From: Acinetobacter courvalinii
GTDB taxonomy: Bacteria; Pseudomonadota; Gammaproteobacteria; Pseudomonadales; Moraxellaceae
Direction: 5' to 3'
Length of the DNA: 64,000 nucleotides
Assembly: GCF_014635545.1 (NCBI RefSeq)
Contig: NZ_BMDA01000001.1
Span: forward strand, 1,070,739 to 1,134,738
Made by a program: the position numbers and the translations under genes. The notes under the pieces are model-generated. The model made no database searches, had not been told where the DNA came from, and was given only the letters and a program-made list of their open reading frames with translations. Of this stretch, positions 54,310-62,945 are shown in pieces. Position 1 is the stretch's first letter; each line of letters starts with the position of its first letter.

Positions 54310-55371
54310 ATGGATAACGTCGCTCAGCTAGAAACTGACACTAATTTCCAAAGTCGAAAAAAAATAACAGGAGCAGTTTTTAGTGTGCTGCTGTTATTAC
54401 TTCTCATCGGCATTATATATTATCTTTTTGTATATCGATATTATCAGTCTACCGATAATGCCTATGTTCAGGCAGATCTGACCTGGGTGATGCCAAAGAT
54501 ATCGGGTGAAGTTATTGAGTTGATCATTAAAGACAATCAGGTTGTTAAAAAAGGCGAAACCTTGGCAATACTGGATCATCGCGACTATCAGGCCCGTTAT
54601 GATCAGGCCCGTTCTATGGTGACCTTAAAACAAGCAGCACTTGGAGTGCAGCAACAAAATGAAAAATCAGCTAAGTCATCCATCAGTGAAGCAAATAGTG
54701 GTGTTATTGCAGCGCAAGCTGATCTATCGCGCTTGAAAAAAGATTTTGAACGTTATCAAGACCTGTTAAAAGATGGGGTGATTACCCGACAAAACTTTGA
54801 AGGCATTCAGTCCCAATATTTGACCGCACAGGCACAACTAAGCAAGGCGCAAGCCGCGGTCAATGCTGCTGAAGCACAACTGGGCAGCTTGCAGGCAAGT
54901 AGAGCCCAGATTTTAGCCGACATTGAAAATGCCAATGCCAGTCTGGACCTTTATCAGATTGATCTGGCTTCCTCCAAAGTAGTCAGTCCTGTGACCGGTA
55001 AAGTTGGCAGTCTTGCTATTCAGAAAGGTTCACGTGTCTCACCGCAAACGCGTTTGATGGCAATTATTCCTGACAAAAGCTTATATGTGCAGGCCAACTT
55101 CAAAGAAACACAAATAGAAAAAATGCATATTGGACAGCAGGTTAAACTCAAAATAGATGCCTATCCAAGCCTGACTTATACCGGAAAAATCGAAAGCTTT
55201 TCGCCAGCATCAGGGGCAACTTTTTCGCTAATGCCTCCTGACAATGCAACAGGGAATTTTAACAAAGTCGTACAACGTATTCCGGTACGCATCAGTATCG
55301 ATTCAAGTCCGCACATCGATCTGATTAAGCCAGGCATGTCGGTCAGTGCGACCGTTGATCTCAGAACTTAA
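54310..55371 (+). CDS. HlyD-family membrane fusion protein (EmrA-like)
   Basis: A 353-residue periplasmic adaptor. One membrane helix at about 22-42 (AVFSVLLLLLLIGIIYYLFV), then the split biotinyl-lipoyl domain (STDNAYVQADLTWVMPKISG at about 50-69 and SPVTGKVGSLAIQKGSRVSP at about 230-249) around a long coiled coil (about 100-210), and a beta-barrel domain (QVKLKIDAYPSLTYTGKIES). This is the EmrA arrangement that joins an MFS pump to TolC. It is the first gene of a six-gene operon; emrB follows after 17 bases. Confidence 0.9.
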   Translation: MDNVAQLETDTNFQSRKKITGAVFSVLLLLLLIGIIYYLFVYRYYQSTDNAYVQADLTWVMPKISGEVIELIIKDNQVVKKGETLAILDHRDYQARYDQARSMVTLKQAALGVQQQNEKSAKSSISEANSGVIAAQADLSRLKKDFERYQDLLKDGVITRQNFEGIQSQYLTAQAQLSKAQAAVNAAEAQLGSLQASRAQILADIENANASLDLYQIDLASSKVVSPVTGKVGSLAIQKGSRVSPQTRLMAIIPDKSLYVQANFKETQIEKMHIGQQVKLKIDAYPSLTYTGKIESFSPASGATFSLMPPDNATGNFNKVVQRIPVRISIDSSPHIDLIKPGMSVSATVDLRT

Positions 55372-55388
55372 ACATAAATCAGGTATAA

Positions 55389-56939
55389 GTGATGAATCAG
55401 GCTGTTGAAAATGAGTGGAAATTCCCCCCGAAAACCGCATGGGCAATTTTCGCTGCCATGATCTTTGGCAATTTTATGGCAATTCTGGATATTCAGATCG
55501 TCGCCAGTTCTTTAAATGAAGTTCAGGCAGGGATGAGTGCGAGCCGTTACGAAGTAACCTGGGTTCAAACGGTGTATTTGATTGCAGAGATCATTGCCAT
55601 TCCGATGTCGAGCATTGTCTCGCGCGTTCTCTCGACCCGTGTCTATTACACCCTTTGTGCAGTGGGATTTACCATTAGTTCCTTACTCTGCGCACTGGCA
55701 TGGAATCTGGAAAGTTTACTGGTGTTTCGTGCGATTCAGGGCTTTATGGGCGGTGGCATGATTCCAACCTCAATGACGGCATTATATCTGCTGTTCCCTG
55801 AGGCAAAGCGTTCCTTACCGTTGGTGACCTTTGGCATGGTCAGTACTCTAGGTCCAGCAATTGGTCCAACCATAGGCGGCTGGCTCACCAATAATTTTTC
55901 ATGGCACTGGATGTTCCTGATTAACATCATTCCCGGAATTATTATTGCCACCGTGATTTACTCAGGGCCCAATATTGACCGCGCTAATTATTCACTGATT
56001 AAAACTATGGACTGGCTGAGCCTGCTTGGTATGGCGATGTTCTTGGGTGGACTGGAATATTTTCTGGATGAAGGTGCACGGCACGATTGGCTGGCAGACT
56101 CGGGTGTGCGTATCGCCTTTATGGTCTGTCTGATCGGTGGCATGATTTTCTTCTCCAGAAGCTTTACTCAGCCTAAACCTTTACTCGATTTAAGCGTATT
56201 CAGGAACAAGAATTTTACCCTCAGCGCAATTACCACCTTTGTGATCGGCATGGCACTTTATGGCTTGGGCTATATGATTCCGGTCTTTCTTGGGCAGGTA
56301 AGAGAAATGAACAGTAGCCAGATTGGTCACGTCATGATGGTCACCGGCGTGGTGATGTTCTTTTTTGCCCCATTCCTTGCCTGGCTGATTCCTAATTTTG
56401 ATACCCGTAAAACCGTATTCGTCGGCATGATTCTGGCGGGCTTTGGTGTATGGCTGAATTCACATCTCAGCATTCACAGCGATTATGACTTTATGTTCTG
56501 GCCGCAAATTTATCGCGGAATAGGCCTGATGATCTGCCTGATTGTGGTTTCACATCTGGCCATGAGTACTTTACCGCTGAGTAAGGTTGCTGATGCCAGC
56601 GGGATTTACAACCTGATGCGTAATATTGGCGGAGCAGTGGGATTGGCGCTGATTAATTCTTCACTGGATTGGCTGACAGCGCTACATGTCACTCAAATTA
56701 ATCAGTATATGAATCCCCATAACTGGATCTTCGTCGAAAGACTGGATCAGCTTACGGCGCAATATCAGGAAGTTGGTTCAAACGCCCAGCAAATTGCGCT
56801 GAGCGTGATTTATCGTGACATTCATTATCAGGCGCTGACATCAAGTTTTAATGATTTATTACGTATGCTCGCAATCATTATGTTTGTGACCGCATTTTTA
56901 ACCATATTTATGGATCGGGGGAAAAAAATGAATATGTAG
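55389..56939 (+). CDS. DHA2-family MFS exporter (EmrB-like)
   Basis: A 516-residue inner-membrane transporter with 14 helices (DHA2). Signatures: FMAILDIQIVASSLNEVQAG (motif D1, conserved Asp in helix 1), WVQTVYLIAEIIAIPMSSIV, GPAIGPTIGGWLTNNFSWHW (motif C of antiporters) and RAIQGFMGGGMIPTSMTALY. With the HlyD-like protein and the TolC-like protein three genes on, it completes a tripartite pump across both membranes. It would expel aromatic or amphipathic compounds using the proton gradient; the substrate may be the product of the enzymes in this operon. Confidence 0.9.
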   Translation: MMNQAVENEWKFPPKTAWAIFAAMIFGNFMAILDIQIVASSLNEVQAGMSASRYEVTWVQTVYLIAEIIAIPMSSIVSRVLSTRVYYTLCAVGFTISSLLCALAWNLESLLVFRAIQGFMGGGMIPTSMTALYLLFPEAKRSLPLVTFGMVSTLGPAIGPTIGGWLTNNFSWHWMFLINIIPGIIIATVIYSGPNIDRANYSLIKTMDWLSLLGMAMFLGGLEYFLDEGARHDWLADSGVRIAFMVCLIGGMIFFSRSFTQPKPLLDLSVFRNKNFTLSAITTFVIGMALYGLGYMIPVFLGQVREMNSSQIGHVMMVTGVVMFFFAPFLAWLIPNFDTRKTVFVGMILAGFGVWLNSHLSIHSDYDFMFWPQIYRGIGLMICLIVVSHLAMSTLPLSKVADASGIYNLMRNIGGAVGLALINSSLDWLTALHVTQINQYMNPHNWIFVERLDQLTAQYQEVGSNAQQIALSVIYRDIHYQALTSSFNDLLRMLAIIMFVTAFLTIFMDRGKKMNM

Positions 56940-57092
56940 AAATCCAAAAAGAGAGGGTAATTTTAAACAATCAAAAACAATAGGGCTTATATAAAAAAGA
57001 TCCCTTTATAAAAACAACACTTAGATGAGTTTTTGAATATCTCTGTATGAGGTCGGGGAACTCGCGTATCTAGATGTGGAAGGTTAAGTATT

Positions 57093-57914
57093 ATGATTAA
57101 TACAACATATAAACTAATTTCAAAATTGAACCAGAAAGAACGTACCTATGGTCAATATTTTGAAAAAGAGCAAATCGATCTTGATCGCTTAAAAGTGATG
57201 TACTCGATTTATGAGCAATATTATGAAAACACCAGATTTTCTATTTTTGTGGATGATTTTAAAAAGAAAAGCGGAGCAATCTTGGTTTTTAATACAGAGA
57301 CCAATGAAATTGTTGGTTTCTCTACCGTCGTGGTGCAACATTTCTATCTAAATGGTAAGGACTATACCGTTTTATTTAGTGGCGATACCGTTATTTTAAA
57401 AGAGTTTTGGGGAACGCGCTCCCTTCAAAGCACCATGCTCAAACTGATGATCAAGTTAAGAATCAGATATCCATTTAATGAGCTGTATTGGTTACTGATT
57501 TCTAAAGGTTATAAAACCTATTTACTACTTGCCAATAATTATTATGTGTATTACCCCAATATTAAAGATGAAAACCAGCATCTCTCTTCAGTGATTGAAC
57601 ATTACTGTGAAAATTTCTTTGGCGAATATTATGATAAAGAAGCAGGATTATTAAATTTCGGCGAGGATTATCAGCCATTAAAAGGCGAAATTGCCCCGAT
57701 CACGGCTGAAATGAGAGAGAAAAATCCGAATATTGATTTCTTTGAGCAGAAAAATCCGACCTGGACTATTGGCACAGAACTCCCATGCATCGGACGTATG
57801 GGCTGGAAAGACATTGCCCGTTTTCCGGTAAAGTTGATGACAAAGCCGACCAGTAAAGGCAAATGTGAGGCGCTTTCAATCTCTAAAACCAACCGTCGGG
57901 AGGCGATCCAATGA
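57093..57914 (+). CDS. Putative acyltransferase (GNAT-like) in the GH3/efflux operon
   Basis: A 273-residue cytosolic protein. The middle resembles a GNAT fold: AILVFNTETNEIVGFSTVVV (strands 2-3, about residues 68-87), then VLFSGDTVILKEFWGTRSLQ (about 98-117), where a strand is followed by a Gly-containing loop and helix as in acetyl-CoA-binding motif A. No close family was recognised, so the assignment is tentative. The 153-base gap after emrB may hold an internal promoter. Its stop overlaps the GH3 start by four bases (ATGA), so translation is coupled. Confidence 0.55.
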   Translation: MINTTYKLISKLNQKERTYGQYFEKEQIDLDRLKVMYSIYEQYYENTRFSIFVDDFKKKSGAILVFNTETNEIVGFSTVVVQHFYLNGKDYTVLFSGDTVILKEFWGTRSLQSTMLKLMIKLRIRYPFNELYWLLISKGYKTYLLLANNYYVYYPNIKDENQHLSSVIEHYCENFFGEYYDKEAGLLNFGEDYQPLKGEIAPITAEMREKNPNIDFFEQKNPTWTIGTELPCIGRMGWKDIARFPVKLMTKPTSKGKCEALSISKTNRREAIQ

Positions 57915-59497
57915 AAGCTGCTGAATGGCTGACAACCGGCTCGCATCTTATTTTAAAACAATGGTGTGATGCCTCTGATCGTAACTTTATCAAACGCTTT
58001 AATGCTTTAGAAGCGACTCAGCGTCAAATTTTGCATTCGGTCTTACAAAGTTCAACTTTGGCCAAAAATCAGAAGGTGCAAAATTATGAACAGTTTGTAA
58101 AATCATTCCCAGCCACGCGTTACGGCGCCTGGCGAGAAGATATCCAGCGCTATCGAGAACAAAAGCTTGCGCTTTCCAGCAGCAAGCTGGTGCGTTTTCA
58201 GCCAACCAGTGGTTCAAGTGAACAGATTAAGTTTATTCCTTATACCAAACTGTTTTTAGATCAACTCGATCATGCCATTGCTCCCTGGTTAGCCAGCATG
58301 TACCGCAAGTGTCCTCAATTGCGCGCAGGAACTCACTATTGGTCCGTGTCATGGTTGCCGGAAAGCCAGCGTGAAGTTTTAAAAGACAAAAACCTGAATG
58401 ATGACAGTGCATTATTAGGCTTGGGTAAACGGATCTTATCCAAGTTTACCCAAGCTGTTCCAAGTAATGTGGCCTTTGCTGCAAATGCCGATGATGCATT
58501 GTTTGCGACCATTTGTTATCTGGTGGCTAATCGAAATCTGGCCATGATCTCGGTATGGAGTCCAACCTTTGCACTACAGTTGCTGGAACGTCTGGAAGCG
58601 CTGCAACAGGAAGTGATTGAAGTGCTGGAAAGTGGATTATGGGGTATGCGCCAAAATTCGTTGAAAGACGTCACAGCACCTTATAGTCCTGAAAGTGCAC
58701 AGGCCTTAATCAACAGTTCTAATGGCGAACACATTGATTTTAAGCAGCTTTGGCCAAAATTAAGTCTGGTCTCCAGTTGGGATACCGCGGGCTCTAAAGC
58801 CTGGGCTGAAAAATTAAAGCAGAGACTGCCTGATGTGCAGTTCGAGGGCAAAGGTCTGTGGGCAACTGAAGGTGTGGTGACCATTCCGTATAACGATCAA
58901 TATCCGTTGGCTTATCAAAGTCATTTTTATGAGTTTGAATATCTTGAGGGAGAGAAACAGGGCCAGATTATCCCGTCATGGCAACTTAAAGTGGGTGATG
59001 TGGTGAGTCCAATCATCACATCGGGGAATGGTTTACTACGTTATTGTCTTGATGATTGTTTGCGTGTTACCGGTTTTCTGCAACAGATTCCTTGCTTTGA
59101 GTTTCAGGGACGCCGTTTTGGTGTCGATCTGGTCGGTGAAAAGCTTGCTCCAGAGACAGCACAGCAATTGCTTTCACAACTAAACGAAACTGACTCTAAA
59201 GCCATCTCCTTGCTGGCGATTGATACCGAGCAGCAGGTTAAACCGTTTTATTGCGTTCTGTTTGAAGGGGAAATTCATCACAGTGTTAACGATGAATATA
59301 TTGATCGTATTTTGCGTCAGAATTTTCATTATGAACTTGCCCGTAACTTAGGTCAGCTAGATCAACCACAGATTCGTCAAGCACCGAATGGCTGGAATGC
59401 CTATAAAAAGCTGGTGATGTTTGATGGCATTATCGAAGGCAATATCAAGCCTGAACCCTTAAAGAAAATTACCCTGAATAGTTTGGAACAACTATGA
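57911..59497 (+). CDS. GH3-family acyl-adenylate amide synthetase
   Basis: A 528-residue enzyme of the GH3 (auxin-responsive) branch of the ANL superfamily. ATP motif I appears as VRFQPTSGSSEQIKFIPYTK (about residues 94-113), motif II as GLWATEGVVTIPYND (about 315-329) and motif III as LRYCLDDCLRVTGFL (about 376-390), followed by FQGRRFGVDLVGEKL. Plant GH3 enzymes activate a carboxylate (indole-3-acetate, jasmonate, benzoates) as AMP ester and join it to an amino acid. Bacterial members are little characterised. It overlaps both neighbours by four bases and sits between pump genes and acyltransferases, pointing to a small-molecule conjugate. Confidence 0.85.
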   Translation: MKAAEWLTTGSHLILKQWCDASDRNFIKRFNALEATQRQILHSVLQSSTLAKNQKVQNYEQFVKSFPATRYGAWREDIQRYREQKLALSSSKLVRFQPTSGSSEQIKFIPYTKLFLDQLDHAIAPWLASMYRKCPQLRAGTHYWSVSWLPESQREVLKDKNLNDDSALLGLGKRILSKFTQAVPSNVAFAANADDALFATICYLVANRNLAMISVWSPTFALQLLERLEALQQEVIEVLESGLWGMRQNSLKDVTAPYSPESAQALINSSNGEHIDFKQLWPKLSLVSSWDTAGSKAWAEKLKQRLPDVQFEGKGLWATEGVVTIPYNDQYPLAYQSHFYEFEYLEGEKQGQIIPSWQLKVGDVVSPIITSGNGLLRYCLDDCLRVTGFLQQIPCFEFQGRRFGVDLVGEKLAPETAQQLLSQLNETDSKAISLLAIDTEQQVKPFYCVLFEGEIHHSVNDEYIDRILRQNFHYELARNLGQLDQPQIRQAPNGWNAYKKLVMFDGIIEGNIKPEPLKKITLNSLEQL

Positions 59498-60831
59498 AGA
59501 AAGGGAAGACGCAATTTAGTAAGCCGTTTTTAACGCCCACGTACCTTGCACTGTGCGCGGGACTGCTATCCGCTTCAAATGCAGTCAGTGCCATGACTTT
59601 AGACGAGGCTTTGTCAGCAAGTTTAAGGCATGAAAGTCAACTCGAAGTCAGCCGCTTAAGTGTCAGTCAATCCACTGCCATGCTGGAGCAGGCTAAACAG
59701 CGGGATGGCTTAAAAGTTAATCTGGTCGGCCAACTTGATTATGAGCGGGTGGAAACACCTGCTCAGGTCATGTTTCCAACCGAAGGCAACCGCAAAGGCC
59801 GAAGTCTACAATTGCAGCTGGACTATCCCGTTTATACGTCCGGACGGCATGGTTTGGGCGTTGAAGTAGCGAGAAACCAGTTATCTGCACAGGCGCAGGG
59901 TTTATCTGACCAAAGATCGGAAACCATTCTGAATACGGTGATGGTCTATACCGATGTATTAAAGAAAAAGGCGATTTTAGAGCTACGGAAAAAGACCATG
60001 TCAAATCTGCAGCGTTCGCTCTATGAATCACAACGGCGTTTTGACGTGGGCATGATTACCCGTGCCGATCTGGCTCAGGTTTTGGCCCAAGTGGCCCAAG
60101 GCCAAGCTGATATTACACAGGCTCAATCCAATCTTACGGTGAGTGAAGCACAGTTTTATCAAATTACTGGTTTAACCGCAGATAATCTTGTTGCCATCAA
60201 ACAGTTGCCTACAATTCCAAACAGCGTGGAGGAAGTTTTAGCGAGAACTAACCATCATCCTGCATTGATGCGCGGCAAATATGAAAAACAGGCTGCCGAG
60301 AAACAATACGCCCTAACCAAACGGGAACTCTGGCCGACAGTCATGCTGACCAGCCGAGCAGGCAAGCAGCATGAAGCAAGTTATATCGGTTCTGAAAGTA
60401 ACAATTACATGGTGGGCGTACAACTGAATGTGCCTTTGTTTGATGATGGCCTGAACCGGGCCAATACTCGTAAAGCGCAGGCCGATGTCGATCTGGCTAA
60501 GCAAAAGATCCGGACGCTTGAGCTTGATTTAAATCAGCGGGCACGAACCACATATGCACAGCTGCAAAGCATTCGACAAAATAAAGAAGCACTGCAAAAT
60601 GCCATAGATGCAGCATCGATTGCATTTGTCTACACCCGAAAAGAGTTCGACTTAGGCACCAAAACCACCTTTGATCTGCTCAATACCGAACAAAAATTAT
60701 TGGACGTACAGACCCAAAAAACCGTCAATGAACAGGACGAAGTCGTGTATGTCTATCAACTCCTGGATCAGATGGGACAATTAAATCAGCTGGTTCCAGA
60801 CCAGACGGCTACACAGGTGAATAATCAATGA
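59494..60831 (+). CDS. TolC-family outer-membrane efflux channel
   Basis: A 445-residue outer-membrane protein with a signal peptide (ending SNAVSA, about residue 33) and two outer-membrane-efflux repeats rich in Ala, Gln and Leu: MTLDEALSASLRHESQLEVS at the start of the first, EVLARTNHHPALMRGKYEKQ at the start of the second, and FVYTRKEFDLGTKTTFDLLN near the C-terminus, the classic TolC/OEP pattern. It overlaps the GH3 stop by four bases. It gives this operon its own outer-membrane exit. Confidence 0.9.
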   Translation: MKKGKTQFSKPFLTPTYLALCAGLLSASNAVSAMTLDEALSASLRHESQLEVSRLSVSQSTAMLEQAKQRDGLKVNLVGQLDYERVETPAQVMFPTEGNRKGRSLQLQLDYPVYTSGRHGLGVEVARNQLSAQAQGLSDQRSETILNTVMVYTDVLKKKAILELRKKTMSNLQRSLYESQRRFDVGMITRADLAQVLAQVAQGQADITQAQSNLTVSEAQFYQITGLTADNLVAIKQLPTIPNSVEEVLARTNHHPALMRGKYEKQAAEKQYALTKRELWPTVMLTSRAGKQHEASYIGSESNNYMVGVQLNVPLFDDGLNRANTRKAQADVDLAKQKIRTLELDLNQRARTTYAQLQSIRQNKEALQNAIDAASIAFVYTRKEFDLGTKTTFDLLNTEQKLLDVQTQKTVNEQDEVVYVYQLLDQMGQLNQLVPDQTATQVNNQ

Positions 60832-61991
60832 AAACAAACCCACCGACATCCCCTAATCAAAACAGCTTGATTACCCGTGAAGCAACCTTGGCAGATGATC
60901 AGGCCTTGCGAGCGCTGATTGCGGTGCCGATGACCACCAAGAGCGTACAAATCAGTTTTCAGCGTGAACCGAGTTATTTTAAAGCTTCAGATATTCTGTA
61001 TCGACATAAGCTGCATGTGGTTATTGAAGATACTGAACATCAAAAGAATGTTGCCTGTTATAGCAATGGTCATCGCCCGTGCTATGTCGATAAGGCAATA
61101 CAGAATGTGCGCTATGCCAGTGATTTGCGTGTAGATCCAAACTATCGTGGCAAATCCTTAGTCAAAGTATTGGGTGCGCATGTCAAGCAGACCCTGCATG
61201 AACCTGATTTTAGCCAGATGATTATCTTTAATGATAACTATGCGGCACGAGCAGCCATACAAACCGGAAAAAGCGGGATTCCTGATTATTATGATGAAGG
61301 ATTAATCGAAACACTGACACTAACGCATCTGGGAAACAAGAGAACAATTAAAGCCTTTTTAAATCACAGGACTGAAACTGAGATGAGTGAGATTAAATCA
61401 TGTCAGGCTCGACCCGAACATATTACTGCAATGAACCGGTTTATTGCCGAAATGTCGCAGCATTATAATTTTATCCCGGCTTATAATTTTGCCGAGTTAC
61501 ATGCAGGACACCCTTATTTTTCGGGACTACAACTCTCGGACTTTCAGCTTTACTTTCAAGATGGAAAACTTGTGGGAATGTTTGGATTATGGGATCAACA
61601 TACCATTAAACAGACCAAAATCCTGCATTACAGTTCAGCGATTGGGCTTGTACGACCAATCTATAATGTATTGACCAAAGTGACTAAAGGCATGCCATTA
61701 CCTAAACTTGGCGACTCGGTGAGATATCATGTATTACATAGCCTGTTGTGCCATCCCCAGCAGTTAGCACTGCATCATTTAATGCTTGAAGATGCACAGA
61801 AAATCTCTAAGCAGCGAGGTGTAGGAGTTGTGAGCTTTACCTTGTCGCATCAAGATCCTCGTTTCCAGCTCAATCAGTTTTATAAAGGTGAACGCTTAAC
61901 AGGCATGCACGGTTTTATTAGTTTTCAGAGTGATCCACGTCCCAACTTTAATAAGCATCTAATTCCGTATTTAGAAGTGGGACGCATTTGA
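60828..61991 (+). CDS. GNAT-family N-acyltransferase, long
   Basis: A 387-residue protein. A GNAT domain lies at about residues 18-165, with motif A visible as SDLRVDPNYRGKSLVKVLGA (acetyl-CoA-binding R-G-x-S-L), followed by a second, less clear domain (about 185-387) that could be a degenerate GNAT repeat (SCQARPEHITAMNRFIAEMS and KLVGMFGLWDQHTIKQTKIL). It overlaps the TolC stop by four bases and ends the operon, with a terminator at 61997-62036. It likely modifies an amine on the operon's product. Twin GNAT or GNAT plus partner domain cannot be settled by eye. Confidence 0.78.
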   Translation: MKTNPPTSPNQNSLITREATLADDQALRALIAVPMTTKSVQISFQREPSYFKASDILYRHKLHVVIEDTEHQKNVACYSNGHRPCYVDKAIQNVRYASDLRVDPNYRGKSLVKVLGAHVKQTLHEPDFSQMIIFNDNYAARAAIQTGKSGIPDYYDEGLIETLTLTHLGNKRTIKAFLNHRTETEMSEIKSCQARPEHITAMNRFIAEMSQHYNFIPAYNFAELHAGHPYFSGLQLSDFQLYFQDGKLVGMFGLWDQHTIKQTKILHYSSAIGLVRPIYNVLTKVTKGMPLPKLGDSVRYHVLHSLLCHPQQLALHHLMLEDAQKISKQRGVGVVSFTLSHQDPRFQLNQFYKGERLTGMHGFISFQSDPRPNFNKHLIPYLEVGRI

Positions 61992-61996
61992 GTCAT

Positions 61997-62036
61997 AAAA
62001 AATTCCTCAAGCGATTTAAAGCTTGAGGAATTTTTT
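61997..62036. terminator. Bidirectional terminator after the GH3/efflux operon
   Basis: AAAAAATTCCTCAAGC (61997-62012) and GCTTGAGGAATTTTTT (62021-62036): a perfect 16-bp stem with flanking A and T tracts, serving the plus-strand operon and the minus-strand SRPBCC gene. Confidence 0.9.
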
Positions 62037-62052
62037 AGGTAGAGCAAGCAGG

Positions 62053-62523
62053 TTATAGCTTTAGGCTTTTTGCATACTCAACCAGTTGATCAATCACCGT
62101 TCCCCAACCTTCAAAGAAACCCATGTCTTCGTGTTGTTGACGAGTTTCGGCAGTACGGTGTCTGGCAATTGCGGTATATTTGGTTGCACCATCGCCTGCA
62201 TCTTCAAGCAACAGAATTGCGGTCATAAATGGATTTTCAGCAGGTTTCCAGTCTTCGGTATAGGTATCGGTAAAGACCAGTTTTTCGCCTTCAATCACTT
62301 CCAGATAAACCCCTTCATTTTTGATTTCATTACCATCAACATCAAAGATGGTATTGAACTTTCCACCCACTCATAAATCAATTTCACAGGCTTTAATCGA
62401 GTGAGGGCGAGGAATAAAGAAGTGTTGGATATGTTCAGGTGTGGTCCAGCATTCCCAGACCAGCTCACGCGGAACATCTATCACTCTTTCCAGTTTTAAA
62501 TCAGTCTTTGGATCTAGTTTCAT
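62053..62523 (-). pseudogene. SRPBCC/AHSA1-domain gene with an in-frame stop
   Basis: From the ATG at 62523 the frame reads [20 protein letters not shown], then [20 protein letters not shown] and CEIDL, and meets TGA at 62371-62373 (codon 51). The same frame continues as VGGKFNTIFDVDGNEIKNEG and on to a natural stop at 62053, giving 156 codons, the normal length. At this place related SRPBCC proteins have an Arg (DLRxGGxF), so one CGA-to-TGA change explains it. The rest is undecayed. It follows the ArsR gene by four-base-scale overlap, a very common ArsR-SRPBCC pair. Confidence 0.85.
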
Positions 62524-62860
62524 TTTCTCTTTTCCTTTTTAATTCGAGTGCATAACGATCAAATTGATTAAGTCTTTGTTCCCAGATTGCCCGTTGTTCA
62601 CTTAACCAATTTTGCATGGGGGTGAAAGCTTCGGGTGTCAGGGCACAAGTTCTGATTCGTCCATTTTTTTCTGAATGAATAAGTCCTGCTTGTTCTAATT
62701 TATTTAAATGTTTTAGAAAAGATGGCAGGGCCATGTCATGTTGTTCAGCCAGTTCGGTGATCGATGCTGCCCCAAAAGACAGTCGCGTTAAGATATCTCT
62801 ACGCGTTGGATCACTGAGAGCACTGAATAACACATCGAGTTTAGAATCATACTTAGCCAT
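62501..62860 (-). CDS. ArsR-family winged-helix repressor
   Basis: A 119-residue repressor starting [20 protein letters not shown] (an in-frame ATG 21 bases upstream is less likely). The helix-turn-helix is [20 protein letters not shown] (about residues 33-52), followed by the wing [20 protein letters not shown]. It lacks the CxC metal site of ArsR proper, fitting the SRPBCC-linked ArsR group. Its end overlaps the SRPBCC gene start. Two identical-form inverted repeats (62851-62870, across its own start codon, and 62903-62924) are probable operators, so it is autoregulated. Confidence 0.88.
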   Translation of the reverse strand: MAKYDSKLDVLFSALSDPTRRDILTRLSFGAASITELAEQHDMALPSFLKHLNKLEQAGLIHSEKNGRIRTCALTPEAFTPMQNWLSEQRAIWEQRLNQFDRYALELKRKRENETRSKD

Positions 62861-62870
62861 AAAGCTAAGT
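62851..62870. promoter_or_regulatory. ArsR operator-like repeat 1, across the start codon
   Basis: ACTTAGC-CATAAA-GCTAAGT, a perfect 7-bp inverted repeat with a six-base spacer that contains the ATG of the arsR-type gene (minus strand). It shares arms and spacing with the repeat at 62903-62924. Confidence 0.7.
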
Positions 62871-62902
62871 ATTGCGCACAAAATAGACAGCTGTCATCAA
62901 AA

Positions 62903-62924
62903 AACTTAGCTAAGAAGCTAAGTT
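62903..62924. promoter_or_regulatory. ArsR operator-like repeat 2
   Basis: AACTTAGC-TAAGAA-GCTAAGTT, an 8-bp inverted repeat with a six-base spacer, 53 bases centre to centre from the first copy. It is placed between the ArsR gene and the DMT exporter, so it lies in the ArsR promoter region. Confidence 0.7.
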
Positions 62925-62945
62925 TCTATTACAACTTTTATCGCT

